A stretch of 7,819 nt of DNA from DASVXQ01 sp046727955 (GCA_046727955.1 JBKPDO010000341.1:1-7819); one strand, 5' to 3'; numbered from the stretch's first letter, positions 1 through 5,288 are shown. The notes: generated by a model not told the origin, from the sequence alone. Numbers and translations: made by a program.

Positions 1-90
1 GGCGGCCAGCCCTGCCGCCAGGGCAGCGTCGGCGACCAAGCTCGCCCGCCGAGCCGGTCCCGGCCGAGATCTCACGTTCACAGGCGCCAT
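1..90. other. Edge fragment, possibly the start of a minus-strand gene or the end of a plus-strand gene
   Basis: Two readings are open and neither is decisive. On the minus strand an ATG at 90 opens a frame to the window edge, beginning MAPVNVRSRPGPARRASLVADA, but no convincing Shine-Dalgarno site precedes it. On the plus strand one frame runs from the edge to a TAG at 101-103 and ends in DLTFTGAMAQA. Both have only moderate third-position G/C. No family was recognised. Sequence left of the window would settle it. Confidence 0.2.
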
Positions 91-103
91 GGCACAAGCG
101 TAG

Positions 104-429
104 GGCGGCCCGCCCAGCCCGTCATCAGGTGCAGAGAGCCGCGGCGCCTACTCCCCCAGCTGTAGCCCGGGACCCTCTCCCTACCTCGCGCTGCTCCCCC
201 CGTACGCCGCAGGGAGACAGAGGCCTCGCCGCGCGTACGCCACAACCGGTACAGCGAAATCCGCCGCCGAGCCGACGACACCAGCGGCGCCAGCGCCGAC
301 CATCGAAGCGTGAGATCGAAGCGTGAGATCGAAGCGTGAGATCGAAGCGTGAGATCGAAGCGTGACCGACGGTCGGCCGTGACCACAAGCCACAGCGGCC
401 GCAGACACCGACTGAATTGAGGTATCCAA
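104..429. other. Noncoding stretch upstream of the hemerythrin-like gene
   Basis: Open frames cross this stretch on both strands, but they are low-complexity (Arg/Pro/Ser-rich) and have no recognisable domain or credible ribosome site, so I read it as noncoding. It holds the 13-bp tandem repeat at 302-365 and a short imperfect palindrome just after it (366-376, arms CCGAC/GTCGG). A GAGG Shine-Dalgarno at 419-422 lies 7 nt before the ATG at 430. I see no convincing -35/-10 pair. Confidence 0.55.
302..365. repeat. 13-bp tandem repeat, five copies
   Basis: The unit ATCGAAGCGTGAG begins at 302, 315, 328, 341 and 354. The first four copies are identical and the fifth lacks only its last base. The array ends 64 nt before the hemerythrin-like start codon. 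The length is not a multiple of three, so the array is not protein-coding. A partial copy of the core in the opposite orientation (GATCTCACG, plus strand) sits at 68-76. Confidence 0.95.
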
Positions 430-987
430 ATGGTCCAGACGCAGGAAGCACTCGAGACCAGCGGCGCGGGTGTGGCCCGCCGCGACGGCACCGCAGCCCT
501 CGTCCCCGTGGCCGTGGACGCGGCCGTAGACGCGGCCAGCATGCTGGTGGCCCTGCACGGCCGGGTCGAGCGGCAGTTCGGCCTCTATGAGCAGGCCGAG
601 GGCGGCCAGCGCAGGCAGTACCAGGCCATGCGGGCCATCGGCACCGCCCTGGCCACGCACGTGGCGCTCGAGGACGAGCTGCTGTACCCGGCGCTGCGCG
701 CCCACACCGCCAGCCACGACCCCGAGATCGAGCGGCAGCTCGAGCAGGACCACCTGCTGGACACGATCATGGTCGAGCTTGGCGGCATGATCCCCGCCGA
801 CCGGCACTTCGACGCCAAGATCCGGGTGCTCATGCAGGTGTTCCGTCAGCACGCGCGGGACAGTGAGACGCTGCTGCTGCCCGAGCTGCGGCGGCGGCTC
901 GACCCGGGCGAGCGCGAGCAGCTCAGCTACCGGCTGCTCGAGCGGCTCGGCCAGCTCGAGAGCCGCAGCTGGCGCCGCGGCTGGTAA
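430..987 (+). CDS. Hemerythrin-like (HHE) domain protein
   Basis: This 185-residue soluble protein should form a four-helix bundle binding a non-haem di-iron centre. Such proteins sense or store O2, NO or iron, or protect against oxidative stress. The expected ligand pattern is visible: His43 in ALHGRVE, His77-x3-Glu81 in THVALEDELLYPAL, His108 in EQDHLLD, and His141 with Glu146 in RQHARDSETLLLPEL. The first 35 or so residues are low-complexity and precede the domain. No signal peptide or membrane segment is seen. The ATG start is supported by GAGG at 419-422, with 7-nt spacing. A strong hairpin follows the stop, so the gene appears monocistronic. The iron-binding family is clear. The physiological role cannot be told from sequence. 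Confidence 0.88.
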   Translation: MVQTQEALETSGAGVARRDGTAALVPVAVDAAVDAASMLVALHGRVERQFGLYEQAEGGQRRQYQAMRAIGTALATHVALEDELLYPALRAHTASHDPEIERQLEQDHLLDTIMVELGGMIPADRHFDAKIRVLMQVFRQHARDSETLLLPELRRRLDPGEREQLSYRLLERLGQLESRSWRRGW

Positions 988-1002
988 CCAGCCAAACGAC
1001 AC

Positions 1003-1033
1003 CCAGCGGGCACGGCGCTGCCGTGCCCGCTGG
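1003..1033 (+). terminator. Strong hairpin terminator after the hemerythrin-like gene
   Basis: A perfect 14-bp stem (1003-1016 pairing with 1020-1033) closes a GCT loop, 16 nt after the stop codon. There is no T-tract. This is common for terminators of high-GC actinobacteria, though it leaves some doubt whether the hairpin ends transcription or only stabilises the 3' end. By symmetry it could also act on the minus strand. Confidence 0.75.
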
Positions 1034-1144
1034 CTCGACCCCACTGCTCCGCCCCGTCCCGGTGGCGGAGACCACGTTGACGGAGACGACGGTAGCGGGC
1101 GCCGGCCGGGCAGGTACGCGGCCTGCGGCCGTACGGGAGCAGCT

Positions 1145-1173
1145 CTGAGCCCGTTGAGCCCGTAAGGTACATT
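1145..1173 (+). promoter_or_regulatory. Candidate leaderless promoter of the racemase-family gene
   Basis: A TANNNT-type -10 box, TACATT at 1168-1173, lies 6 nt before the GTG at 1180. This puts the likely transcription start at or next to the start codon. A weak -35 candidate, CTGAGC at 1145-1150, is 17 nt upstream of the box. No good Shine-Dalgarno site precedes the GTG, which agrees with a leaderless mRNA. The -35 falls inside a 9-bp duplication (1146-1163). Confidence 0.4.
1146..1163. repeat. 9-bp tandem duplication
   Basis: TGAGCCCGT occurs twice in direct succession (1146-1154 and 1155-1163), between the hemerythrin-like and racemase genes. It overlaps the candidate -35 region of the racemase promoter. 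Confidence 0.85.
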
Positions 1174-1179
1174 GGCGGC

Positions 1180-1923
1180 GTGAAGCACCTCGGCATTCTC
1201 GCCCACAGCATCGAAGGCGCGGCGCTGTGCCTTCGGGCCTTCTGCCAGGAAGGCTTCCGCGAGCTGGGCCCACACCAGCACCCGGACGTGACCCTCGACT
1301 GCATTGCGCTCGCCCGCAGCATAGCGGCGTGGGAAGCAGCCGATTACGCGCCGATCCGGGTCACACTGGGGGAGAGCGCCGCGCGGCTTGCGCGGTCGGG
1401 CGCGGACTTTTTCGTCTGCCCGGACAACACCGCCCACATCGCGCTCGAAGCCAAGGGAGACGACCTCGCGCTCCCAGGCCTCCACATCGCCCAGGTCGTC
1501 GCCGACCGTGCCGCTCTCGACGGCTACCGGCGCGTCGGCGTGCTCGGCACGAAATTCACCATGCACGACCCGCTCTACCCTCGGGCGCTCGCGGCACGTG
1601 GAATAGCCTCCGAGGTGCCCGCGGCCCAGCAGCGCCGAGTCATCGACGAGATCATCTTCGATGAGCTGGTCAACGGCATCTTCTCCGACGCCTCGCGGCA
1701 GCGGTACGTCGACGTCATCGAGCGGCTGCGCGCCCGCGGATGCGACGCGGTGGCGCTGGTCTGCACGGAGATCCCGCTGCTGGTGACGCCGGACAGCTCG
1801 CCGCTGCCCACGCTGGACTCGACGCGCCTGCTCGCCCGCGCCGCGTTCGAGGTGGCCGTCGGCCAGCGGCCGCTGCCCACCTGGCGGGGTGGGCCAGTCG
1901 AGGACCAAGGCCTGATCAGGTGA
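1180..1923 (+). CDS. Aspartate/glutamate racemase family protein
   Basis: This 247-residue cytosolic protein belongs to the cofactor-independent Asp/Glu/hydantoin racemase superfamily, which interconverts amino-acid enantiomers with two cysteines acting as acid and base. Both cysteines sit in the expected contexts: Cys80 in FVCPDNTAH and Cys195 in LVCTEIPLL. A substrate-loop-like segment, VGVLGTKFTMH, lies at about 119-129. The length fits the family (about 230-250). The first motif reads CPDNTAH rather than plain CNTAH, a two-residue difference that may reflect a subfamily. The GTG start begins MKHLGILAHS, the usual beta strand of the fold. It follows a candidate -10 box directly, so translation may be leaderless. 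The 3' end overlaps the sigma-factor gene's stop by 8 bp, tail to tail. Aspartate racemase is the likeliest substrate class, but this is not proven. Confidence 0.85.
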   Translation: MKHLGILAHSIEGAALCLRAFCQEGFRELGPHQHPDVTLDCIALARSIAAWEAADYAPIRVTLGESAARLARSGADFFVCPDNTAHIALEAKGDDLALPGLHIAQVVADRAALDGYRRVGVLGTKFTMHDPLYPRALAARGIASEVPAAQQRRVIDEIIFDELVNGIFSDASRQRYVDVIERLRARGCDAVALVCTEIPLLVTPDSSPLPTLDSTRLLARAAFEVAVGQRPLPTWRGGPVEDQGLIR

Positions 1924-3133
1924 GCGCCTGGCGGCTGCGCTGCAGGAAGTCGCGCTCGGTCGCGTTGTCGGTGCGGGCGATCGCCGCCTCGTAGGCCAGC
2001 GCCGCCTCGGCATTGCGGCCAAGGCGTCGGAGCAGGTCGGCGCGGATGGCGTGGAACAGGTGATAGCCGCCGAGGTCGAGGCCGTCGACGAGGGCGAGCG
2101 CCGCGGCCGGTCCCTCGACCTCGGCCACCGCGACCGCGTGGTGCAGCTCCACGACCGGGCTCGGGGCGAGCGCCAGCAGCTGGTCGTACAGCTGCAGGAT
2201 CTGCCACCAGTCCGTGGCGGCCGCGGACGGCGCGTCGCTGTGGACGGCGTTGATCGCCGCCTGGATCTGGTACGGGCCGGGCTGGTTGCGCCGCAGGCAT
2301 TGCCGGACGATGGCCTGGCCTTCGGCGATCAGGCCACGATCCCAGCGGCCGCGGTCCTGGTCGGCCAGCGGCACCAGGTCGCCGTCCGGGGTCGTGCGGG
2401 TGGCCCGGCGCGACTCGATCAGCAGCATGAGCGCGAGCAGCCCCATGACCTCTGGTTCGTCGGGCATGAGCTCGGCCAGGAGCCGTCCCAGGCGGATGGC
2501 CTCCGTGCAGAGGTCCTCGCGGACGAGCCGGTCGCCCGAGCTCGCCGTGTAGCCCTCGTTGAAGATCAGGTAGACGACGGCTAGCACGGCCCGAAGGCGG
2601 TCCGGGAGGTCGGCCTCGCTCGGGACCCGGTACGGGATCCTCGCGTCGCGGATCTTGCCCTTGGCCCGGACCAGCCGCTGGGCCATGGTCGGCTCGGGCA
2701 CCAGGAAGGCGCGCGCGATCTCCGCGGTGGTGAGCCCTCCCAGGAGCCGGAGCGTCAGCGCGACCTGGACGCCGGCGGCGAGCGCCGGATGACAGCAGGT
2801 AAAGATCAGGCGCAGCCGGTCGTCGCGCACGGCGCCTTCCTCGGCCGGTTCGCCACGGGCGTGCAGCAGCGCGGCCTGGGTGTGGCGGTCCTCGCGGGAC
2901 GCCTCTCGGCGGAGGCGGTCGATCGCCCGGTTGCGAGCGGTGGTGATGATCCATCCCGCTGGGCTCGGAGGCGGCCCGGTGGACGGCCACCGTTGCACCG
3001 CCGCGGTGAACGCGTCCTGGACCGCCTCCTCGGCGACGTCGATGTCACCGAAGACGCCGACCAGCACGGCCACCGCGCGACCGTACTCGTCGCGGAACAC
3101 ACGTTCGATCTCCGAGGCGGGGAGGGCCTGCAC
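1916..3133 (-). CDS. ECF RNA polymerase sigma factor, ECF42-type, with TPR-like C-terminal extension
   Basis: This 405-residue sigma factor redirects RNA polymerase to a small target set. Region 2 covers about residues 8-75, with FGDIDVAEEAVQDAF (28-42) and the helix ending ARNRAIDRLRR (66-76). Region 4 covers about 104-165, with the hallmark DDRLRLIFTCCHPAL (104-118) and the recognition helix EPTMAQRLVRAKGKI (147-161). After it come VYLIFNEGY (187-195) and a helical, TPR-like tail to the end. This is the architecture of the ECF42 group, which usually has no dedicated anti-sigma factor and depends on the C-terminal extension. The DGPF gene just upstream is its standard partner. The start is GTG at 3133. 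Frames further upstream are stopped inside the repeat array. The nearest Shine-Dalgarno-like GAGGA lies 12 nt away, inside the repeat. Last gene of the minus-strand operon. Confidence 0.92.
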   Translation of the reverse strand: MQALPASEIERVFRDEYGRAVAVLVGVFGDIDVAEEAVQDAFTAAVQRWPSTGPPPSPAGWIITTARNRAIDRLRREASREDRHTQAALLHARGEPAEEGAVRDDRLRLIFTCCHPALAAGVQVALTLRLLGGLTTAEIARAFLVPEPTMAQRLVRAKGKIRDARIPYRVPSEADLPDRLRAVLAVVYLIFNEGYTASSGDRLVREDLCTEAIRLGRLLAELMPDEPEVMGLLALMLLIESRRATRTTPDGDLVPLADQDRGRWDRGLIAEGQAIVRQCLRRNQPGPYQIQAAINAVHSDAPSAAATDWWQILQLYDQLLALAPSPVVELHHAVAVAEVEGPAAALALVDGLDLGGYHLFHAIRADLLRRLGRNAEAALAYEAAIARTDNATERDFLQRSRQALT

Positions 3134-3134
3134 G

Positions 3135-3198
3135 TCAGCTGTCAGTCCTCTCAGCTGTCAGTCCTCTCAGCTGTCAGTCCTCTCAGCTGTCAGTCCTC
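3135..3198. repeat. 16-bp tandem repeat, four perfect copies, inside the sigma operon
   Basis: TCAGCTGTCAGTCCTC repeats at 3135, 3151, 3167 and 3183 without mismatch. Read on the coding (minus) strand the unit is GAGGACTGACAGCTGA. The first copy supplies the last two codons and TGA stop of the DGPF gene (GAG GAC TGA). The last copy ends one base before the sigma factor's GTG. Each unit carries a Shine-Dalgarno-like GAGGA and a CAGCTG palindrome. Together the copies fill the whole 56-nt gap between the two genes. Confidence 0.96.
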
Positions 3199-3552
3199 GG
3201 CCTCGTCCTGGAACGGCCGCACCTCGACCGGGAGGGTGGTCGCCCGGGCGGCCTTCTGGCCCCATTCGAGCGCGACGTCGAGATCGGGCGCCTTGATGAT
3301 CGTGAACCCGCCGATGTGCTCCTTGCCCTCGGCGAACGGACCGTCGGTGATGAGCACGTCGCCGTCCTGGAGCCGCAGCACGGTGGCCGTGCTCGGGGGG
3401 TGCAGGCCCCCGGCGAAGACCCACGCGCCGGCGGCCTTGAGCTCCTGCTGCAGGGCGGCGACGTCACGCATCACCTTCTCCAGGTCCACGGACGGGGGAG
3501 CGGGTCCGTCAGGCTGATACACGCTGAGCAGGTACTGCTTCATCTGGTTCAT
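3190..3552 (-). CDS. DGPF/YCII-domain protein, partner of the ECF42 sigma factor
   Basis: This 120-residue cytosolic protein has the YCII-related alpha-beta fold. Its signature DGPF motif is at residues 70-73, within VLITDGPFAEGKEHIGGF, and it opens with MKQYLLSVYQ (4-13). Proteins of this type are encoded beside ECF42 sigma factors and are known targets of them, but their biochemical activity is not established. The start at 3552 is preferred because GAGGAGG lies 6 nt before it (3559-3565). A longer in-frame version from 3612 would add 20 residues of repeat-derived sequence and has no reason to be used. A second in-frame ATG at 3543 arises from a 9-bp duplication. The gene is the middle of three: 61 nt after the RibD-C-like gene and 56 nt before the sigma factor. 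Confidence 0.9.
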   Translation of the reverse strand: MNQMKQYLLSVYQPDGPAPPSVDLEKVMRDVAALQQELKAAGAWVFAGGLHPPSTATVLRLQDGDVLITDGPFAEGKEHIGGFTIIKAPDLDVALEWGQKAARATTLPVEVRPFQDEAED

Positions 3553-3558
3553 CTGGTT
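3541..3558. repeat. 9-bp duplication that doubles the start codon of the DGPF gene
   Basis: CATCTGGTT is repeated exactly at 3541-3549 and 3550-3558. On the coding strand this is AACCAGATG twice, so the segment from the Shine-Dalgarno spacer through the ATG has been copied. The protein therefore begins MNQMKQYLL, and the family-typical start MKQYLL becomes residue 4. Confidence 0.9.
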
Positions 3559-3565
3559 CCTCCTC
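3559..3565 (-). promoter_or_regulatory. Shine-Dalgarno site of the DGPF gene
   Basis: GAGGAGG on the minus strand is 6 nt before the ATG at 3552 and 15 nt before the second ATG at 3543. This spacing selects 3552 as the working start. Confidence 0.85.
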
Positions 3566-3591
3566 GAGGTTACCGAGGTTGCCGAGGTTAC
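3565..3591. repeat. 9-bp tandem repeat, three copies
   Basis: CGAGGTTAC, CGAGGTTGC and CGAGGTTAC follow one another at 3565, 3574 and 3583, directly upstream of the DGPF ribosome site. The middle copy has one substitution. Next to it, GCCGGC at 3594-3599 and 3605-3610 could pair as a 6-bp hairpin with a 5-nt loop, just after the stop of the upstream gene. Confidence 0.85.
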
Positions 3592-3613
3592 CGGCCGGCG
3601 GCGTGCCGGCATC

Positions 3614-4198
3614 TCACCCTCTGGGCTGGTAGGTCGCGATCACCACGCCGGTGGTCGTCGTCACGGTGTCGACCAGCCGGAGAGCGGCGAACGCACCGCC
3701 GTCGGGGAACAACCGGCGCCCCGATCCGAGCACCAGCGGGTGGATCAAGAGCTGGTACCGGTCGACGAGGTTGCGCCGCATCAGCGACTGGACCAGCTCG
3801 CCGCTGCCAAGCACCACCATATCCTTGCCCGGCTGCCCCTTGAGCCTGGCCACGGCCTCGGCGGCGTCGCCCTTTAGCAGCGTGGAGTTGCTCCACGGGA
3901 GCGGCTCGGCCAGGGTCGTCGACGCGACGTACTTCTGGGTGTTGTTGAGCACCTCGGTGAAGGGGTTGTCGGTCTGGTGGGGCCAGAAGGAGAAGAAGTC
4001 CTCATAGGTCCGTCGCCCGAGCAGCAGGGCCCCGCCTGTGGCCATTCCTTCCGCCGCCACGCTACCCATGACCGGATCGTTGTAGGGCTGCGCCCAGCCG
4101 CCGTGCTGGAAGCCGCCGCGGCGGTCCTCGTCGGGCCGGCCCGGTGCCTGCACCACGCCATCGAGCGTCAAGCTGGTGAACACAACGACCTTGCTCAT
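3614..4198 (-). CDS. RibD C-terminal / dihydrofolate-reductase-like protein
   Basis: This 194-residue protein has the DHFR-like fold of the RibD C-terminal family. Many members are NAD(P)H-binding reductases of unknown substrate, related to the reductase half of the riboflavin enzyme RibD. Visible marks are the first strand VVVFTSLTLDGVVQAPG (4-20), the LLLGRRTYEDF segment (58-68), the cofactor-loop-like VVLGSGELVQSL (128-139), and LLIHPLVLGSGRRLF (150-164). Length is typical of stand-alone members. The ATG at 4198 has AGGAGG 9 nt upstream (4208-4213). It is the first gene of the minus-strand operon with the DGPF and sigma genes, so it is probably expressed with them. Its true substrate is unknown. 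It should not be called a folate enzyme on this evidence. Confidence 0.9.
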   Translation of the reverse strand: MSKVVVFTSLTLDGVVQAPGRPDEDRRGGFQHGGWAQPYNDPVMGSVAAEGMATGGALLLGRRTYEDFFSFWPHQTDNPFTEVLNNTQKYVASTTLAEPLPWSNSTLLKGDAAEAVARLKGQPGKDMVVLGSGELVQSLMRRNLVDRYQLLIHPLVLGSGRRLFPDGGAFAALRLVDTVTTTTGVVIATYQPRG

Positions 4199-4207
4199 CC
4201 GCGGCTC

Positions 4208-4213
4208 CCTCCT
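4208..4213 (-). promoter_or_regulatory. Shine-Dalgarno site of the RibD-C-like gene
   Basis: AGGAGG on the minus strand with 9-nt spacing to the ATG at 4198 supports that start. Confidence 0.8.
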
Positions 4214-4248
4214 GTCGACGCGGTCTCAATCCACTCCGCTTCTCACCC

Positions 4249-4279
4249 TCTATACGAACGGCTTGCGACCGGATCGACC
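4249..4279 (-). promoter_or_regulatory. Candidate promoter of the sigma operon
   Basis: On the minus strand GGTCGA (4279-4274) is followed after 17 nt by CGTA (4256-4253). My recollection of the ECF42 target consensus is TGTCGA at -35 and CG(A/T)C at -10, so each element has one mismatch. TATAGA (4254-4249) overlaps the same site and could be a housekeeping -10. Either would give a leader of about 45 nt. This is a weak match that might mean autoregulation. Confidence 0.3.
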
Positions 4280-4380
4280 AAGGCTGGCGGAGCTCTGGAA
4301 GCTGGCGCTGGGGGTATGCAGGTGCCGGAGCCGAAGGAGAATGACCCTGAAGGGCCTCTATAGCGGAACTGCCTCCAGAC

Positions 4381-4414
4381 TATACACACCCTCGACATCA
4401 GAGGTGTGTATAAT
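4381..4414 (+). promoter_or_regulatory. VapB operator-promoter: perfect 10-bp inverted repeat overlapping TATAAT
   Basis: TATACACACC (4381-4390) and GGTGTGTATA (4403-4412) are perfect inverted copies around a 12-nt spacer. The right arm runs into TATAAT (4409-4414), an ideal -10 box 7 nt before the antitoxin ATG at 4422. The mRNA should therefore start at or next to the ATG and be leaderless. No clear -35 is visible. A dimeric ribbon-helix-helix antitoxin bound to the two arms would cover the -10, the usual logic of VapBC autorepression. The mirror-image left arm creates TATAGT on the minus strand (4384-4379), pointing toward the sigma operon. Confidence 0.75.
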
Positions 4415-4421
4415 CGCTGGC

Positions 4422-4646
4422 ATGCGACGGATCCAGATCCACATCGACGAAGCGCTCGACGCCGCGGTCGGAGCAGAGGCCGCCCGCCGAGGCATCTCCA
4501 AGGCAGCGCTCATCCGCGCAAGCATCGCGCGAGAGGTGGGCGCCACCGCACCACCCCCAGAGGACCCGTGGGACGCCATGATCGGCTGGCTGGACGACGA
4601 CCCAGTCGACGACATCGACGACGTGCTCTACGGGCCGAAGGCGTGA
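4422..4646 (+). CDS. vapB: VapB-type antitoxin, ribbon-helix-helix (CopG-like)
   Basis: This 74-residue protein should bind and neutralise the downstream PIN toxin and repress its own operon. The N-terminal strand RRIQIHID (2-9) is followed by helix A (about 10-23), the turn RGISK (23-27) and helix B (27-38), a complete ribbon-helix-helix DNA-binding unit. The C-terminal tail, with Trp50, Trp56 and many Asp residues, has the character of a toxin-binding segment. The ATG at 4422 is chosen because the domain begins at residue 2 and a -10 box ends 7 nt before it. Longer in-frame starts would cross the promoter. No Shine-Dalgarno is present, as expected for a leaderless message. Its stop overlaps the toxin start in GTGA. 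Confidence 0.88.
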   Translation: MRRIQIHIDEALDAAVGAEAARRGISKAALIRASIAREVGATAPPPEDPWDAMIGWLDDDPVDDIDDVLYGPKA

Positions 4647-5041
4647 GATTCGCCGACACCAGCTTCTGGTTCGCGCTCGCCGAGCGACGCGACCGCCACC
4701 ACGACGACGCAAGGGCGCTGGTGCAGGCTGGGGTGGGTCGTGTCTGCGTCTCCAACCATGTCGTCGGCGAGACCTGGACACTGCTTCGCCGGCGCGCCGG
4801 TCACGTCGCGGCGGTCGGGTTCATCGATCGCCTCGCCCAGCTCCCCGACGTCGAGGTGGTGCATGTCGACGCGGCCACCGAGGCAGACGCCTGGCGCTGG
4901 CTTCGTCGCCACGACGAGCGTGAGTACTCCTTTGTCGATGCAACCAGCTTCGCGGTGATGCGGCGCCGTCGGATCCGCGAGGCGCTTGCCTTCGATGGTG
5001 ACTTCAACGCGGCCGGGTTCGTCGAGGTCCGACCGAAGTGA
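4643..5041 (+). CDS. vapC: VapC-type toxin, PIN-domain ribonuclease
   Basis: This 132-residue PIN-domain protein is expected to be a magnesium-dependent endoribonuclease acting on specific RNAs (often tRNA or rRNA in this family), held inactive by VapB. The acidic active-site set is complete: Asp5 in RFADTSFW, Glu43 in VVGETWTLL, Asp99 in YSFVDATSFAVM, and Asp118 (with Asp120) in AFDGDF. The length is normal. The GTG start at 4643 overlaps the antitoxin TGA by 4 nt (GTGA). This implies translational coupling, which helps keep toxin below antitoxin. The toxin looks intact. The RNA target cannot be predicted from sequence. Confidence 0.92.
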   Translation: MRFADTSFWFALAERRDRHHDDARALVQAGVGRVCVSNHVVGETWTLLRRRAGHVAAVGFIDRLAQLPDVEVVHVDAATEADAWRWLRRHDEREYSFVDATSFAVMRRRRIREALAFDGDFNAAGFVEVRPK

Positions 5042-5044
5042 CAG

Positions 5045-5179
5045 CTCACTGACTCCAGGGTCGTCGAGCAGCGTGTGGGCGGTGATGCCAAGGGCTGTGG
5101 CGACCCTTGACGCAGAACGCATTCGTTCAGAGAGCCAGTTCGGGTGCCCAGAGCAGGCGTCTCTAAGGCCGAGGTAACG
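5045..5179 (-). pseudogene. Possible remnant of an XRE-type helix-turn-helix gene
   Basis: Read on the minus strand, one frame gives YLGLRDACSGHPNWLSERM and then RVATALGITAHTLLDD. The second piece resembles the last helix of an XRE domain and the segment after it (as in 'RVAKALGVSLDELL'). There is no start codon or ribosome site where an N-terminal half should be, and the likeness stops about where the vapC stop codon lies. Two other minus frames across 5180-5290 are open but were not recognised. This may be a fragment left when the toxin-antitoxin pair arrived, or a chance resemblance. Confidence 0.22.
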
Positions 5180-5280
5180 AGTTCTGCGTCTGCTGAGCTG
5201 GGGCTCTCCTCCAGATCAAGTCGGAAAGCACTGGTCGTTCCGGCGTGTATGGCTATGATCAGGTGAAATCGATGCCCGCG

Positions 5281-5288
5281 GGAGGAGG
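5281..5288 (+). promoter_or_regulatory. Shine-Dalgarno site of the 115-aa gene
   Basis: GGAGGAGG lies 8 nt before a GTG at 5297 and 5 nt before an in-frame TTG at 5294, so it favours the GTG. A possible -10 box, TATGAT at 5254-5259, is upstream, without a clear -35. Confidence 0.7.

Noticed and set aside
1077..1110. TTGACG at 1077-1082 as a -35 box for the racemase gene
   Set aside because: No -10-like hexamer lies 16-19 nt downstream; the TACATT box next to the GTG is a better candidate.
1114..1134. GTACG/CGTAC hairpin as a regulatory element upstream of the racemase gene
   Set aside because: The stem needs a two-base bulge and is not placed relative to any promoter in a telling way; common by chance at this GC content.
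181..2022. Very long minus-strand open frame (613 codons) antisense to the hemerythrin-like and racemase genes
   Set aside because: It is a GC-rich shadow: it crosses the terminator and the repeat array, is Arg/Ala/Pro-rich without any domain, and both genes on the other strand have clear family motifs.
1575..2990. Long minus-strand frame (471 codons) overlapping the sigma-factor gene
   Set aside because: Out-of-frame shadow of the sigma gene, with Pro/Arg/Gly-rich low-complexity translation, while the sigma frame carries all the conserved regions.
3553..3612. Longer DGPF protein starting at 3612
   Set aside because: The extra residues translate the 9-bp repeats and a hairpin, no ribosome site precedes 3612, and GAGGAGG with 6-nt spacing marks the start at 3552.
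4213..4218. TGTCGA as an ECF42 -35 element
   Set aside because: It is on the plus strand, overlaps the Shine-Dalgarno site of the minus-strand gene, and has no matching -10 downstream.
4392..4397. Minus-strand TGTCGA inside the VapB operator spacer as an ECF42 -35
   Set aside because: No CG(A/T)C-like -10 occurs 15-18 nt downstream on that strand, so it is probably chance.
4176..4421. Longer antitoxin starting upstream of 4422
   Set aside because: The extension would run through the promoter and the inverted repeat, and the ribbon-helix-helix domain begins at residue 2 of the 4422 start.
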